This document shows, piece by piece, positions 1-14,900 of a stretch of DNA of 64,000 nt. Both the position numbers and the translations under genes were made by a program. The stretch is taken from NCBI GenBank assembly GCA_034440635.1, contig JAOTON010002219.1, forward strand, positions 271,023 to 335,022, written 5' to 3'. Source of the DNA: Lepas anatifera (taxonomy: Eukaryota; Arthropoda; Thecostraca; Lepadidae). Position 1 is the stretch's first letter, and every line of letters begins with the position of its first letter. Below the pieces are notes generated by a model that saw only the letters and a program-made list of their open reading frames with translations, ran no database searches and had not been told where the DNA came from.

Positions 1-484
1 AAACGCTGCCTCTGCCTGCGTGGGAGGGCCAGAGTGCTAAGAGTTTGGAAGGCCTCGCATTGTTTTTCTCGGTAAAAAAATCGAACAATTCTTGCTTTGA
101 TTTTGCCCAGATTAATGTAAAAATGATACTTTGCATGTTACTTACCATGGACGCTGAGCCAGAAATTATAGCTCCGTTTCATCAGTACTAGGTCGGCTAA
201 TATGGCTGAGGTTAACCGTTATGTCACGATTGCAGGGCCCGTCGTCTCATTTTCGGCATCCGCTGTTCCTGCTGATAGTGGTCCTGCCTATTCATTACTC
301 GCCTTCGTCTTCTATCCAATTCTCATCCTCTGCCCACTGCATGTGGCCCAACACTATCAGCTATCTCAGTTGGTGTCCCGCTAACTTGGAGCCGGCATAT
401 CCGCGGGCATAGTCCCGGTCGGCACCCTCCTGGAGGAGTATCCTAACCGACACTTCCACGGATTTAGTCCTAACCGACGTATCC
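1..484. other. No recognised feature
   Basis: Short open frames only, no domain. The last 100 bases hold degenerate versions of the repeat that follows. Confidence 0.5.
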
Positions 485-2115
485 GCTGGCTCTGTTGGAG
501 CCGGCATGTCCATGGGCTCTGTCAGGGCTGGCATACTCCCTGGCTCTGTCAGGGCCGACATATCCGTGGCTCTGTTAAGTCTGGCATATCCGTGGCTGTG
601 TCAGGGCTGGCATATCCGTGGCTCTGCCAGGGCTGGTATATCCGTGGCTGTCAGGGCTGGTATATCCGTGACTGTCAGGGCTGGCATATCCGTGGCTCTG
701 TCAGGGCTGGCATATCCGTGGCTCTGCCAGGGCTGGTATATCCGTGGCTGTCAGGGCTGGTATATCCGTGACTGTCAGGGCTGGCATATCCGTGGCTCTG
801 TCAGGGCTGGCATATCCGTGGCTCTGCCAGGGCTGGTATACCCGTGGCTGCCAGGGCTGGTATATCCGTGGCTGTCAGGGCTGGCATATCCGTGGCTCTA
901 CCAGGGCTGGTATATCCGTGGCTGTCAGGGCTGGCATATCCGTGGCTCTGTCAGGGCTGGCATATCCGTGGCTCTGCCAGGGCTGGTATATCCGTGGCTG
1001 TCAGGGCGGGCATATCCGTGGCTCTGTCAGGGCTGGCATATCCGTGGCTCTGCCAGGGCTGGTATATCCGTGGCTGTCAGGGCTGGCATATCCGTGGCTC
1101 TGTCAGGGCTGGCATATCCGTGGCTCTGCCAGGGCTGGTATATCCGTGGCTGTCAGGGCTGGCATATCCGTGGCTCTGCCAGGGCTGGCATATCCGTGGC
1201 TGTCAGGGCTGGCATATCCGTGGCTCTGTCAGGGCTGGCATATCCGTGGCTCTGCCAGGGCTGGTATATCCGTGGCTCTGCCAGGGCTGGCATATCCGTG
1301 GCTCTGTCAAGTCTGGCATATCCGCGGACTCTGTTGGGGCTGGCATATCCGCGGACTCTGTTTGGGCTGGTGTACTCGCTGGCGCTCCTCGGGCTGGCTT
1401 ATCCGTCGGTTTTGTCCTAAACTGCTTATTGACTGACTGGGCCGTTGTATCCACGGGTATTCACTGACTCTGTTCTGGCTGGCATATCCGTGGCTCTGTC
1501 AGGGCTGGCATATCCGTGGCTCTGCCAGGGCTGGTATATCCGTGGCTGTCAGGGCTGGCATATCCGTGGCTCTGCCAGGGCTGGCATACCCGTGGCTCTG
1601 TTAAGTCTGGCATATCCGTAGCTCTGTTGGGGCTGGTATATTCACGGACTCTGTTTGGGCTGGTATACTCGCTGGCGCTCCTCGGGCTGGCTTATCCGTC
1701 GGTTTTGTCCTAAACTGCATATTGACTGACTGTTCGGGCCGTTGTATCCACGGGTATTCACTGACTGTTCTGGCTGGCATATCCGTGGCTCTGTCAGGGC
1801 TGGCATATCCGTGGCTCTGCCAGGGCTGGTATATCCGTGGCTGTCAGGGCTGGCATATCCGTGGCTCTGCCAGGGCTGGCATACCCGTGGCTCTGTTAAG
1901 TCTGGCATATCCGTAGCTCTGTTGGGGCTGGTATATTCACGGACTCTGTTTGGGCTGGTATACTCGCTGGCGCTCCTCGGGCTGGCTTATCCGTCGGTTT
2001 TGTCCTAAACTGCATATTGACTGACTGTTCGGGCCGTTGTATCCACGGGTATTCACTGACTGTTCTGGCTGGCATATCCGTGGCTCTGTCAGGGCCGACA
2101 TATCCGCCGGCTCTG
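485..2115. repeat. Minisatellite, 23/26-bp units with a 295-bp higher-order unit
   Basis: Tandem units of about 26 bp (GGCATATCCGTGGCTCTGTC plus AGGGCT) alternate with 23-bp versions lacking CTC. From about 1300 a higher-order unit of 295 bp appears: TTAAGTCTGGCATATCCGTA is at 1601 and again at 1896, each followed by the same non-tandem segment ending TCCACGGGTATTCACTGACT. Long open frames across the array come from the repeat and are not taken as genes. Confidence 0.92.
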
Positions 2116-4876
2116 TTTGGGACTGGCGTACGTGCAGGACGTGTCTGGGCCGGCAGCATCTCTCCGCGCCGGCCGGCCGGCGGATGGCGTCGCGGCCCAG
2201 ACCAGCGGCCGGCGGCCGGTGCAGCCGCGCGGAAGCCGCCGCGGCGACAGACGGCCGTGTTTTGCGGCCGCTGGGGACTGGTCGCCGCCGCCGCCGACAT
2301 GCCCTCCCCGTCGGCCCGATCGCCGCCCGCCCAAGCACAAGAGCTCGCCACCGGCCTGTTTTTACCCGCTATAAATCACGGCGGACTGAAGCGGAACGCC
2401 GCTATCGATGCCGATTAAGTTGTTAATTTTCGGGTTGATTGAAAGCAATCTAGCGATGCAGTGTCACTGGTCTGTGGCTTGTACCATGATTATGTTGCTG
2501 CTCAGCTTTGTTTAAGTTGGGGAATTTATAGGTAACTGGAAAGGGCCGATCAGATTTGTGGGGTTGTAAGCGACTGCATTCTGAGGCCTCTGACGTTATG
2601 CGCGGTAGACTCTGAACCGGGCGGGCGGTGTCGGTGTCGGTGTCAGTGTCGGTGTCGGGTGCGGGCGACGGCCAGTGACGCCGCTGGCTCAGACCGCCCG
2701 GCTCTGGTGACACCCCTCCCCACTAAGGGGGGTGGGGTGGAGCGGCGCGCCAACTGCGGGGCAGGGAGACGGCGTGACGCCAGCAGGCCTGCCAGCGTCC
2801 GCCTCCGCTCCCCTTGTGACAGGCTACCGATCGGCCTGGTGATGCAAGACTACCGGGCCGGCATCCAGCGGCGATCGCCCAGCTAACCAACAGCTGCTCT
2901 CTTCTTTGAACCGCAATAGCAATGCTCCATCACGGATGAAATCTGACCTATAAAAAAGGTAGATCGATATCGATCCGTGTGTGTGTGTACTTGGGAGTGT
3001 GCGGTGGACTGGGCGTTGCTGGATATCGGTGGGCACCACCATTTGGAGGCGGGTGGTGGCATTTCGCGTTGTGACGCCGCCGTAGCTGACCGGTGCGCTG
3101 TAGCGGGGAGGGGGTGGGGGCATCGGCGGTGGTAGCAGTGGCACCGGCCGCACGCGGCGGGGGGGCTCCTCAGTGCTCAGTCTCTCTCACCCCGCCGAGC
3201 GGCCCTAGTGCCTGCGGACTCTGCACGCGCTGCAAAGGCAGTGCACGGCGGCTCAGCCGACCTAAGACGACAGAAGCGTCACTGTAATCGGCCCGATAAG
3301 TATTACCTACACCTGGCCGGTACTAAGTCTGTATGTGGTGGTTGTATTTAATTATCTGATGATGGTTCAGGTAAAACCGCGACTCCTGGGCTTTGGCTTG
3401 ATTTCATGAGTGCTAATCGTGCTGAATGTTATCTCCGAGCTGATCGAGGTATGCAGATCCTCATCACAATAATCCCTTTTAATTAGGAGGCGCCCAGCTG
3501 TGAAGACCGCGGGCTGGTGACGTGCTGGGGACAAGATACTGGAACATCTGGCCGCGTAAAAACCAGCCGACACTGGTCAAATAGGGACTATTCAGATCTG
3601 GGGCAGCGTTGATTATCGATCGGTGACCGGGAGATTACTGCGAAATAACAGATGGTCTGTAGTCATGCTAGTTAATAAATGATAGAGAAGAAATAGACGC
3701 GCTGTCATTCGTGTTTCTGTTAAGTGAACGTTTTTCTTCTCAACATCGGTCCGATGTATCGATTGGATCGTGCCGTTCCTGATGTTCCCTGCGATACGCG
3801 AATTGGAGGAACCGGTCTGTGCTGCAGCACTGTGCCGCGAAAAAGTCTATGTGAAGGACTCGCGCAGCCGGTGCGAGCCGGGGAGGGAAAACTGATGAAT
3901 GCTCGGTGGTGCACATTCCACGCGGTGATCACACCGGTGCGGACGGGGCTGAGCGGCTGTGTGACTGCATGGTGCCGACTGGGCCCCCGCCTCAGCGACG
4001 TCAGCCACAATGGCCTATGGCCGGACTGCCGGAATGGCGCGGCGGAGCGGGGCGGCCACAAAGGCATGGCCGGGCCGCCGCCGCCTCGGCCACCGCGATG
4101 ACGACCCCCCGCCACGACGGATCCATTGAACGGCCGGCCGGGCCCCGGCCCAGGGCCGCGCCGGCTGCCGCCTCACCTCTCTAAACGGCGATTTGGTGAA
4201 TGTAACCTCCCCGCCAGCGCACAGACACGCGGAGGGGTGTGCGTTCCCAGACCACCTTTTGGTGCGAGGAGCGGGACTTCCCTCAGAGAAACCCAGGTGG
4301 GTGTTGGCTCAGATATTGAGTCCTCGGCCATGCCTTAAAAGCGCCTGCCAGTTCCCGCTTACAAACCACTATATCGTCAAACTTATCTTACGGAAATGAA
4401 CACTGCCGATTCAAGGACATTGTGTCAATTCTGGTTTGGACTGCGTGATCATCTTATTTGTCACGGGTACTGCAAATGCCAGCCAGTATAGCGTATGTTC
4501 ATATGGCAGGCGTTTAAGCTTCATAATGTGGGCGGCGGGTTATACCAACGTTGGCAGTGGAGAACAGCGGCGCGTTTGCGGGCCGCTGCCAGCGGCCGTG
4601 GCCGGACGCATACGCTGGGCTGGTGTTGGCGTCGGGCGCCGTCTGCGTGCAGCGTGCACCCGTGCCGCCGGAGTGGGCGCTGCCGGCCCCGGGGCCGCGC
4701 TGCCTGCTCCGATAGTGCCTGTCAGCGGCCCCGTGTCGTATCTGATAGTGGTGGGAGGTAGATGCCGGCCCAAGTACGCTTAGTGGCGGCTCAACTCAGC
4801 ACACATCTGCTGCATGGGATCTGCCGGCTGGCGACCGCGTCGCTGTATGTACAGCCGGCCTGGCCTGCCTGTTCCG
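2116..4876. other. Non-coding, GC-rich patches
   Basis: GC-rich blocks at about 2150-2330, 3090-3290, 3950-4180 and 4560-4770 with no protein family or signal-LRRNT exon that I can recognise. A hexanucleotide repeat (GGTGTC, about five units) is at 2630-2660. Confidence 0.5.
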
Positions 4877-5155
4877 CCCGACAGCCAGCCGGACTGCGTG
4901 TACTGCCACACAGCCAGCAGGACTGCCTGTACCGCCACACAGCCAGCCGGACTGCCTGTACCGCCACACAGCCAGCCGGACTGCGTGTACCGCCACACGG
5001 CCAGCCGGACTGCGTGTACCGCCATACGGCCAGCCGGACTGCCTGTACCCCCACACGGCCAGTCGGACTGCCTGTACCGCCACACGGCGAGCCGGACTGC
5101 GTGTACCGCCACACGGCCAGCCGGACTGCCTGTACCCTACCCCACACGGCCAGCC
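4877..5155. repeat. 29-bp minisatellite, about 9-10 units
   Basis: Units read CCACACAGCCAGCCGGACTG then CCTGTACCG, with small variations (CAG/CGG, CCT/CGT). The 29-bp period is not a multiple of 3, so frames running through it are accidental. Confidence 0.9.
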
Positions 5156-6936
5156 ATACAGAGAACACCTCCACACACCAACTAAACTGATGCCAAAGTC
5201 ACAGCAAGTTTTGGTGAAGTACTGAACGTGTTTTCGGATTATGTTTAGCACTAGAGATATAAAATGAGCATAAGGGGCTGAGAGATCCTCACCAGTTTCA
5301 CTTGTTCTTCCCGATTTCCGGACCTTTTTATATAACAACTGGAAGTTTTGAAAAGATACATGCAACAGGGGTAACAATGAGCGTAAACTCGGAGTTTTTG
5401 ATTTAAGAGCGAATATTTCGCTGTCACTGGAATGCTCAAGAAGCATCGGCACCCATAAGATTGGCCGGCGCCGATCCGGCTGGGTGGGGATAGTGGTATT
5501 GAAAGGTGGACGACCGGACAGCCAGAGCTAACTGGATAGCTTTGGCTTGTTACCGAAAGTTGAGGTTGTTATTATCACGCCACCAAGCGAATTTCGATTT
5601 TAAATTTTCTGTACTGCTCAAATGCCGTGCGACCGGAGAAACTACATTGCCGGACATAAGTCCCGTCACATTCTTACACAACTTCCTGATCATGTAGCAA
5701 ACCTACAGCCTTTCTGTTCCGTAATAGCGATACAAATATTCACCTGCCTATCTGTGGTTCAAGGCATATCTGTCATGTTGGACACTTGAAAAGCTCGGTG
5801 CCCTCGTTATCGCCGAAGGTCGCTGCGCAGAGCACAGCAGGATGACGTGACAGCGACCACAACAGGCCAGAGATAGGATCTCCAGCGCGTCTGCCGACGC
5901 GTTAGGCTCTGAGAGCGTCTCATGGCAGAGGGGAACTTTACGGCATCGGCGTTCAGTCCCAGTTGGGCGCGGATGGAATTTATTGAGATGTGACTAACAG
6001 GCTTTGGAGCCGCGTCTGGCGGGAGGGCCGCTGGCGCTGCACTGTCCCAAGGAAACCGGCCGCGGCACGTCTCTGTTGCAGACGGTGCGTCTGTGCGCGG
6101 CGGCAGGCCGAGGCGGCGCGCACAGACAGCTGGGCGTGATTAACTGGAGGCGATATAACCGGGCGGTGGCTGCAGGCATCTGATGCACTGCTGGCCGAGC
6201 CGTCTGCCCCGGCCCCGGCCGGCAGACAGGTGGAGGTGGCGCCTGCCGGAACCGATTACCAGCCAGAGCGGCTGCCGGTAACCGCACATACCCCGGAGAG
6301 AGAGAGAGAGAGAGGGGGGGGCAGAGACTGATTTCGGCTAGCACTGGATTTTCGAGTAAGCCATCGGGTTACGCTGCGCTTTTGTAATATCATCGGGTGC
6401 CCAAACGAATGTGATTTTGTGCCGACAATCATGATGATGAAACGCCAGGTTAAGTGCTGAATTAGCCTTAATCCGTTGAAAGTAAGAGCTGACCAGTGTT
6501 CCATCATCTGCGGGGGTGCGGGTTGGCATTGCCTGCCGTTTAGAGCCGGCGTTGACCCAGCTCCAGGTTTGAATCGCTGGAAATGCGCTGGGCTGGTCGC
6601 TGTGGAAGGCGGCGGTGCTGGTTGTTGCCGAGAAGCCGCCGGACTACTGCGCGCCGGCGCCCACTGATCAGTTAAGCGGCTATTTCCGTTCTGGTTCCCC
6701 CACGTGTGTCGCTCGTCTCACGCTTAATTGGAACACCAGGGTCGCCCGGTCAGCTCATTTATAACACTCGGTCCGGGTGTGGTGTGCCTATTAGCAATAG
6801 TCTGTGGCTGTTTTGTTGAATCCTGCCGTCCTTGTAAAGTGATTGTCTGATATTATTTTCCATTATCTTATTTGCTTTTCCTTGACTACCAACTATTTAT
6901 CATATTCTTCCCCGTTTGATTTAACCTTTTCGCTTA
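5156..6936. other. No gene recognised
   Basis: Mixed-composition sequence with a short (GA)n plus G8 tract at about 6296-6320. No supported coding region. Confidence 0.5.
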
Positions 6937-7176
6937 TATCAGAGGAGGAAACTGTGGTCAGCGTTCCCAAGAATGGCAACGTTCCCAACAATGGGAACAT
7001 TGACCCATATTTGGAAACGCATTTTCCATCGTAGATTCAAACTGGAATTTCAGAAAGCTTGAAAGGAATAAAGGCGTATATCTACCGAAATATTTCAATA
7101 TGTCAGTTTTCCGGTCTACATTGAATGGCGGCTACAGGCGGAACCAGGAGGGAGGGGGCAAAGTGGGCACGTGCCC

Positions 7177-7401
7177 CATAGGCGGATCCAGGGGGCAAAG
7201 GGAGTACGTGTCCCCCATGGACCCTCGGCGCCCCCTGAAATGGTCACGGCGTCCCTCTGAAATGTCGCTTCCCACCCCCCCCGGATGCGAAAATCGGCTC
7301 CCACCGATAGGATTTTGCGCCCATCCGATAGGGTTTTCCGGTCAAGAATGGCGCCCCTCTGGGAAGGTGTCCCCTGATCGGCAATCCTGGATCCGGCTAT
7401 G
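7177..7401 (+). mobile_element. Short inverted-repeat element, family 1
   Basis: Begins CATAGGCGGATCCAGG and ends CCTGGATCCGGCTATG, so its termini are inverted copies of each other. The interior has CCCTCGGCGCCCCCTGAAAT and GATGCGAAAATCGG blocks, shared with copies at 37593-37862 and 60026-61150. Non-coding, probably non-autonomous. Confidence 0.7.
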
Positions 7402-7463
7402 AAACCGGCCCAAGGATCAAGGCCTACCCCTGCAAGAAGCTGGCTCAAAGGAGTAGAAGGAGG

Positions 7464-7924
7464 CATAGGCGGATCCAAGTTTTTTTCGAAAGGGGGCGTC
7501 ATCCGAGCAGGGGGTGCCAAATTCTATCAAAGAGTAGCTAATTCTCACATCCAGGGCTTCCTGGGGGGAGGGGGAGGGCTAGGGGCTCAAGCATCTCCCG
7601 CCATTGCCTTCGATCAGTCTCCACATATGTTTTTACTACATGCACTCTGATATCTTGAGGGGGAACTTGAGACCCTAGACAACACCTATTAGGTGGGCGC
7701 AAAATCCTATCGTATTTTCGTATCCTGGGGGGGGCGGTGGGAAGTGACATATCAGGGGGGCCATCGGCCTTTTCAGGGGGGCGCTGTGACCATTTCAAGG
7801 CGCGCCAGGGGTCAATGGGGGGTTGCGCCGAGGGTCGATCAGGGGGTCGCCGAGGATCGATGGGGGGGCGCCGAGGGTCGATCGGGGGAACTTGCCCCTC
7901 TTTCCCTGCCTGGATCTGCCTATG
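7464..7924. mobile_element. Composite with family-1 element in reverse orientation
   Basis: Starts CATAGGCGGATCCAAG and ends CCTGGATCTGCCTATG. The right half (7680-7924) is a family-1 copy in reverse orientation with GGGTCGATC runs. The left half (about 7560-7680) resembles 13618-13740 (AGGGCTAGGGG...CAGTCTCC). It looks like two repeats nested or joined. Confidence 0.6.
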
Positions 7925-8626
7925 AATGAAGCACCGCAGTAGAAAATATCGAGTTGATGCATTGGCGCACCATAATTCATCAAAACACTACGGAATAATT
8001 CAAACAATCTTGGGGACAAAAACTACAGGATCTAAAAACTTTCTGTTACAAACCAATATAAAACAGCTTAGGAAATGCGAAAATACCACTTTTAAGCACT
8101 ACTTACTTCCTAGACAGACGAAAGGCACGGTTTTCCTCTATTTCCTCATTCGTCAGCACATGGTGGGCAGCAACTGTGTGACGCCAAGAAAAAATATTTT
8201 TGCTGTCTACAGTTGTGGAATTTTGTTTTTATTCTACTATTTTTCATTGACTTTCCCCGAAAATTATCTAAAAGAAATATAATACCTGTCTGACTGCACA
8301 GTTTCAGAGCAATCTTTTCATCGTTCATTACCGTTGGGGCTGGATCGCGCAGTTTAGAGGAGCTTTCAAAGACAGATTTTCTAATTCAAAGTAGAACTCC
8401 CCCTCAAATTTTAAGAAGAGTTAAAGGTGACCAGGTAGACAGTTTCCCCTTAACTTTTCTAAGCTCCTGTTGTGTTTTCTGAAAACATCGTTCCGGGCGT
8501 TCCCATCCTTGGGAACGTGCGTTTCCATTTATGGAACAAGCGTTCCCAAATATGGGTCAATATTCCCATTATTGGGAACGTAGCTATTCTTAGGAACGCT
8601 GACCACAGTTTCCCCCACTGATATCT

Positions 8627-9040
8627 ACCAAATATGCTGCGTTTTCTGGCATGTTTGCATTCAAACAGTCTCTTGGTTCCGGATGGGGAACAATCGTGGA
8701 ATCCAATTGCTGCCTCAGGCCACCTGCCTCAGCCACCTTCCGGGGCAGGGTGAGGATGTTATTACAGCGCCATCATGATGATGGACCTACACGTTAGCGA
8801 AAGCATCGCAGTGATTGATGTGAAAATAAACGAAACATCATTCTCCTTGTGGTTATTGGGCTTAATTAAAGCAAAAAAACATGTCATAACCAAGACAAGA
8901 CTGTTTTGTCGTCAAGCAGAGCCCACAGATCGGCCACACACACCCTCAATTATTTGACGACGAACATAAAAAAAGCATCTGAATTATCTGGAGACGCTTA
9001 CAATGCATCATAGTACAAGATACTGCCTCCATACGGTGCG
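8627..9040. other. No recognised feature
   Basis: AT-rich sequence without supported coding or repeat structure. Confidence 0.5.
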
Positions 9041-9044
9041 GTGG

Positions 9045-9775
9045 ATGAGGGTGTGATACGGGGCCCGGAGTGGCAGTCACACCCCTGTCAGCCGTGCGGT
9101 GTGATCCGGGGTGGCAGTCACACCCCTGTCAGCGGTGTGGGTGTGATCCAGAGTGGCAATCAAACCCCTGTCAATGGTGTGGGTGTGACCCAGAGTGGCA
9201 GTCACACCCCTGTCAGTGGTGTGTGTGGGATCCAGAGTGGCAGTCACACCTCTGTCAGTCTTTGGGTGTGATCCGGGGCCCGGGGTGGCAGTCACACCTC
9301 TGTCAGCGGTGTGGGTGGGATCCAGAGTGGCAGTCACACCCCTGTCAGTGGTGTGTGTGGGATCCGGGGTGGCAGTCACACCTCTGCCAGTGGTGTGGGT
9401 GTGATCCAGAGTGGCAGTCACACCTGTCAGCGGTGTGGGTGGGATCCGGGGTGGCAGTCATACCCCTGTCAATGGTGTGGGTGTGATCCGGGGCCCGGAG
9501 TGGCAGTCACACCTCTGTCAGCCGTGCGGTGTGATCCGGGGTGGCAGTCACACCTCTGTCAGCGGTGTGGGTGGGATCCAGAGTGGCAGCCACACCTCTG
9601 TTAGTGGTGTGGATGTGATCCAGAGTGGCAGCCACACGTCTGCCAGTGGTGTGGGTGTGATCCAGAGTGGCAGTCACACCTGTCAGCGGTGTGGGTGTGA
9701 TCCGGGGTGGCAGTCACACCTCTGTCAGCGGTGTGGGTGGGATCCGGGGTGGCAGTCGCACCTCTGCCAGCGGTG
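9045..9775. repeat. 42-bp minisatellite, about 17 units
   Basis: Units of the form GTGTGGGTGTGATCCGGGGT then GGCAGTCACACCTCTGTCAGCG. The 42-bp period is 14 codons, so several frames on both strands stay open as an artefact. There are no unique spacers, so this is not a CRISPR array. Confidence 0.93.
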
Positions 9776-11867
<2,092 letters not shown>

Positions 11868-11939
11868 GCAGCTGCACGATAACATGCTGGAGGAGCTGCC
11901 GGCGGACCTGCTGGCCACACTGCCGGCCCTGCGCGTCCT
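11868..11939 (+). CDS. LRIG: LRIG exon A: one leucine-rich repeat
   Basis: A 72-nt exon encoding a single 24-residue LRR with the [10 protein letters not shown] core. It follows a TTGCAG acceptor and ends CT before GTGAGT, so the leucine codon is split (phase 2), as in every other LRR exon of this gene. It is the first LRR exon I can identify. The next exon is 4.2 kb away. Confidence 0.88.
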
Positions 11940-14900
11940 GTGAGTATGGCTGCCATCTCTCTCCACCTCTGACGAACAAGGCCTGAGCAGTGCTGAACAG
12001 CGCGAAATTAGGGTTTGCCTGACGGGACGAAAATTCGTGAGGTGAAGGCTTCTGCCACCGCTGGATCATGATTGCAATGTGAATAGGAGTTGTACCGATA
12101 AGAGGGCAAATTAATTTAAAGTTCACCCATAATTAATACAAATTGATGAAGTGGTGATTGATCATGTTGATGATGAATTGATGATGACAAATTGGAAAAT
12201 TGATGGTAGCTAATTGGTAATACAAAGTGATAATTTTAGTTCATTAGATGCCATTGATAATTCAGCGACTGCAGAGGCTTCTTATCACCGGCAAGGGTAG
12301 CTGCTATTGTGACTTCACTGCAACGCGGTAAAATAATATCTTTATGTTTTGAATTAACGAAATGGTCTTTAAGTGCAGTCTTTTTTTGCCCCATGCTGCA
12401 AAGAGCATGGGTATATTTTTCGGGTATGTGGAGAATCATGGATATCTGACCATTGATGGGACATCATATCGTTTTGCTCGCACCTAGCTCGGTAGGAGTT
12501 GATTGCTCGTCAGAAATTGGGCTCGAATGCAGGACTGTATTAGCACCTTTTTCGATTCATGTTATGACGCATGCGCTTTCTAAACTATCTTCCCGAGTGC
12601 ATCCTTTACTAGTTCTTTTCTTCATCCTAGGTCGACATTGTCGGTGTGCGGTAGATGTTCTCCGTTGTGTCCGCCCCGCCGGAGTCGGGACGGGCGGGCG
12701 GCCTGTGTCTGTGTCGCGACAGACGGCGGGGGCGTGGTCACCGCTGGCTGCGGCGGCGCGGCGCTCCGCTGTCCTCGCACACTGCGCAGTAACGCCGCTG
12801 TATTTATCCTGACGGCGCTAGCGCACCTCGCGTCGCTCTCATGCCTGCCATAATGCCGCCGCCGGGCCGCGCGCTCGGATGTGCCCGTCCCCCATACAGA
12901 AGTGGGCAACAAAGGAGTCCAGCGTCTGCAGGCCCGACACGGAGCCGAGCGGCATGCAGAAAGGAATGCCGTTTGGAGATTTATCGGGTCGCCGGGTTTT
13001 GGATTTTTCGTAGCTCATCAGTTTATTGATGCCGTTTCGCAACTGGATGTTTTGACTGTGTTAGGCCCTCTGATATGCTCCTAGCGATAATTGACAAGTG
13101 GCTGACGCTCACGCTTCCCAGGAGTGATGCAAGTATTAACATCGGGAACACGTATATTTACCGAGTTGGAAATACCGCTGGCAATTTTAGACGATTGCAT
13201 CCCATTATTGATAAACATGGCAGATTAGCGGGCCTCTGAAGGCGGCATTGCGATCTCGCAAGGGTTTGGGGCTCTAATTGAGATACATCGGTGCCCAGCC
13301 GTGGATGGAATGACGTGCGCAGTCAGTCTGGATAAGAAGACTTGGTGACTCGACTTCATATACATTGGGGACGTCAACAGAGGTCCTACACTTGATTGTT
13401 CAAATATTCCATGCCCGGCTTCCCCGTGTTCTCTTTGCGTAGTAGTAGTTCAGATCTCGGTATGGAACCCAAACATCAGGCTCACTGTTGCCAATTATTA
13501 GATTTCCAACTTTCTCTCTAAATTTTCCTTCCTGTTAGGGGTTTATTGGCAGGTTAGCACGCGCATTGACGGGGTCTGAGCCACTTTCACCTTGGCGCAG
13601 TGGCTTCATTTGAAGGGAGAGGGCTAGGGGTCTGAATTTCCCCCGGCCTTGCCTCGGAACAGTCTCCGGCTACGTATGTACTATAGACACTGACATTTCG
13701 GGAGATTTTGAGCACCCATAGCCCCCGTCTCCTGTATCCGCCTCTGTATTGACGGGAGGGGTGGGTTCTCGCCCCCCCTTAAGATTTCGAAAACTGCGAT
13801 AGTAACGAAAAGTGGTCAACAGCTTTAAGTAGCCTGACCTAAACAATAAAAGGTGTCTTAAAATAATTCAGGTCAAACTCAAGGCCATCAGAGGTCAAAA
13901 CATGCCACCATAGGGATATAATGGGGTGTAATGAAAATGAAGGTTTTTCAGTCATAGCATCTGACGAAGAGGAGTTTTAAACATCTCTATGCGTGTTTGA
14001 AATCCTCCCAGCAAGCCGCGTTGAATGATTTTTCTATTATTTTACTTGACCTAGGGTCAGGTCGCGATCAAATTGGTTCAGAACGTGCATAATTAGAACT
14101 GCAGGGATGAGACATGCTTAATGACGTTTTAAGAGTCATATTTTTCCCAGAAACTGTTGTCAAGTAGTTAAAAATGTTTTCTGGATATTAGTCTGGGTTA
14201 TTTGATGAAAAGTTTAAACTTCCGTGTCGATTAGTTTAAACTTTTATCGGATTATTTAATTAACCAGACTAATATCCCGAAAACATTTTTAACTACATGA
14301 TTAATGACGTGAAAATGAATTATTCATCCATATTGCCAATGAAGTTACGTAGCTCTTACCATTTTACCCATGCATTTCGAATAGAGAGCTCATGGCTCGT
14401 ACCTGACCGTTTGTCATTTATAAAAAAAACTGCAAACAAGATTCTGTTGTATTCGGTGGGTCCATTACACGATTTGAATCTCGGATCGACAGATTCACCC
14501 CGTTAACTATTGCTTTAGTAAACTTCTTTTGTGGTGGGGTCACTTGACCTGCACTGGTAGCCAGCCCTGAAATGACCTGGGAACACATTTTTGACACAAG
14601 CGAGAAAAAGGATCAGATAAATGGTATACCAAGTACGGCGGCGCTACACACCACCGTTTTCAGACCATCTGCGAAAAACCCAAGGGCCAATGCTCGTGTT
14701 AAATGACGTAACTGCCCTCTCCCAAAGGAGCCCGCCTTCCAGCCAGCGACCAGTTGGCATGCCATCGAAAGCTCCGTTTCAATTTTTCCAGTTCTGTAAG
14801 ATAGGACGTCGCCAGGCAGTCTGAGCTGGACAATTGCCCTGGTATTTTAAAGCTCATGAACGAGACTGCATGAGCTAAACCATGTTATACAGTGATATGA

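Larger units (their letters stand above)
6937..8626. mobile_element. Segment bounded by about 75-bp inverted repeats
   Basis: 6937-7013 and the reverse complement of about 8550-8626 are near-identical, starting ATATCAG and sharing GGAAACTGTGGTCAGCGTTC and GGGAA..TTGACCCATAT. Each arm is itself built from short GTTCCCA/TGGGAAC palindromes, and the right side has extra units (8490-8550). The interior holds two copies of a dispersed short inverted-repeat element. No transposase frame or clear target duplication is visible, so this is a candidate non-autonomous element or fold-back structure. Confidence 0.6.

Noticed and set aside
506..1420. 304-codon open frame on the + strand
   Set aside because: It lies wholly within the 23/26-bp minisatellite and only translates repeat units; overlapping frames are equally open.
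4495..4761. Cys-containing frame considered as the missing LRRNT exon
   Set aside because: Cys spacing does not fit LRRNT, there is no signal peptide, and there is no phase-2 donor at the right place.
4796..5452. 218-codon - strand frame
   Set aside because: Half of it is the 29-bp minisatellite and the rest has no recognisable family.
9045..9775. Possible CRISPR array
   Set aside because: Units are contiguous without unique spacers, and the genome is that of an animal.
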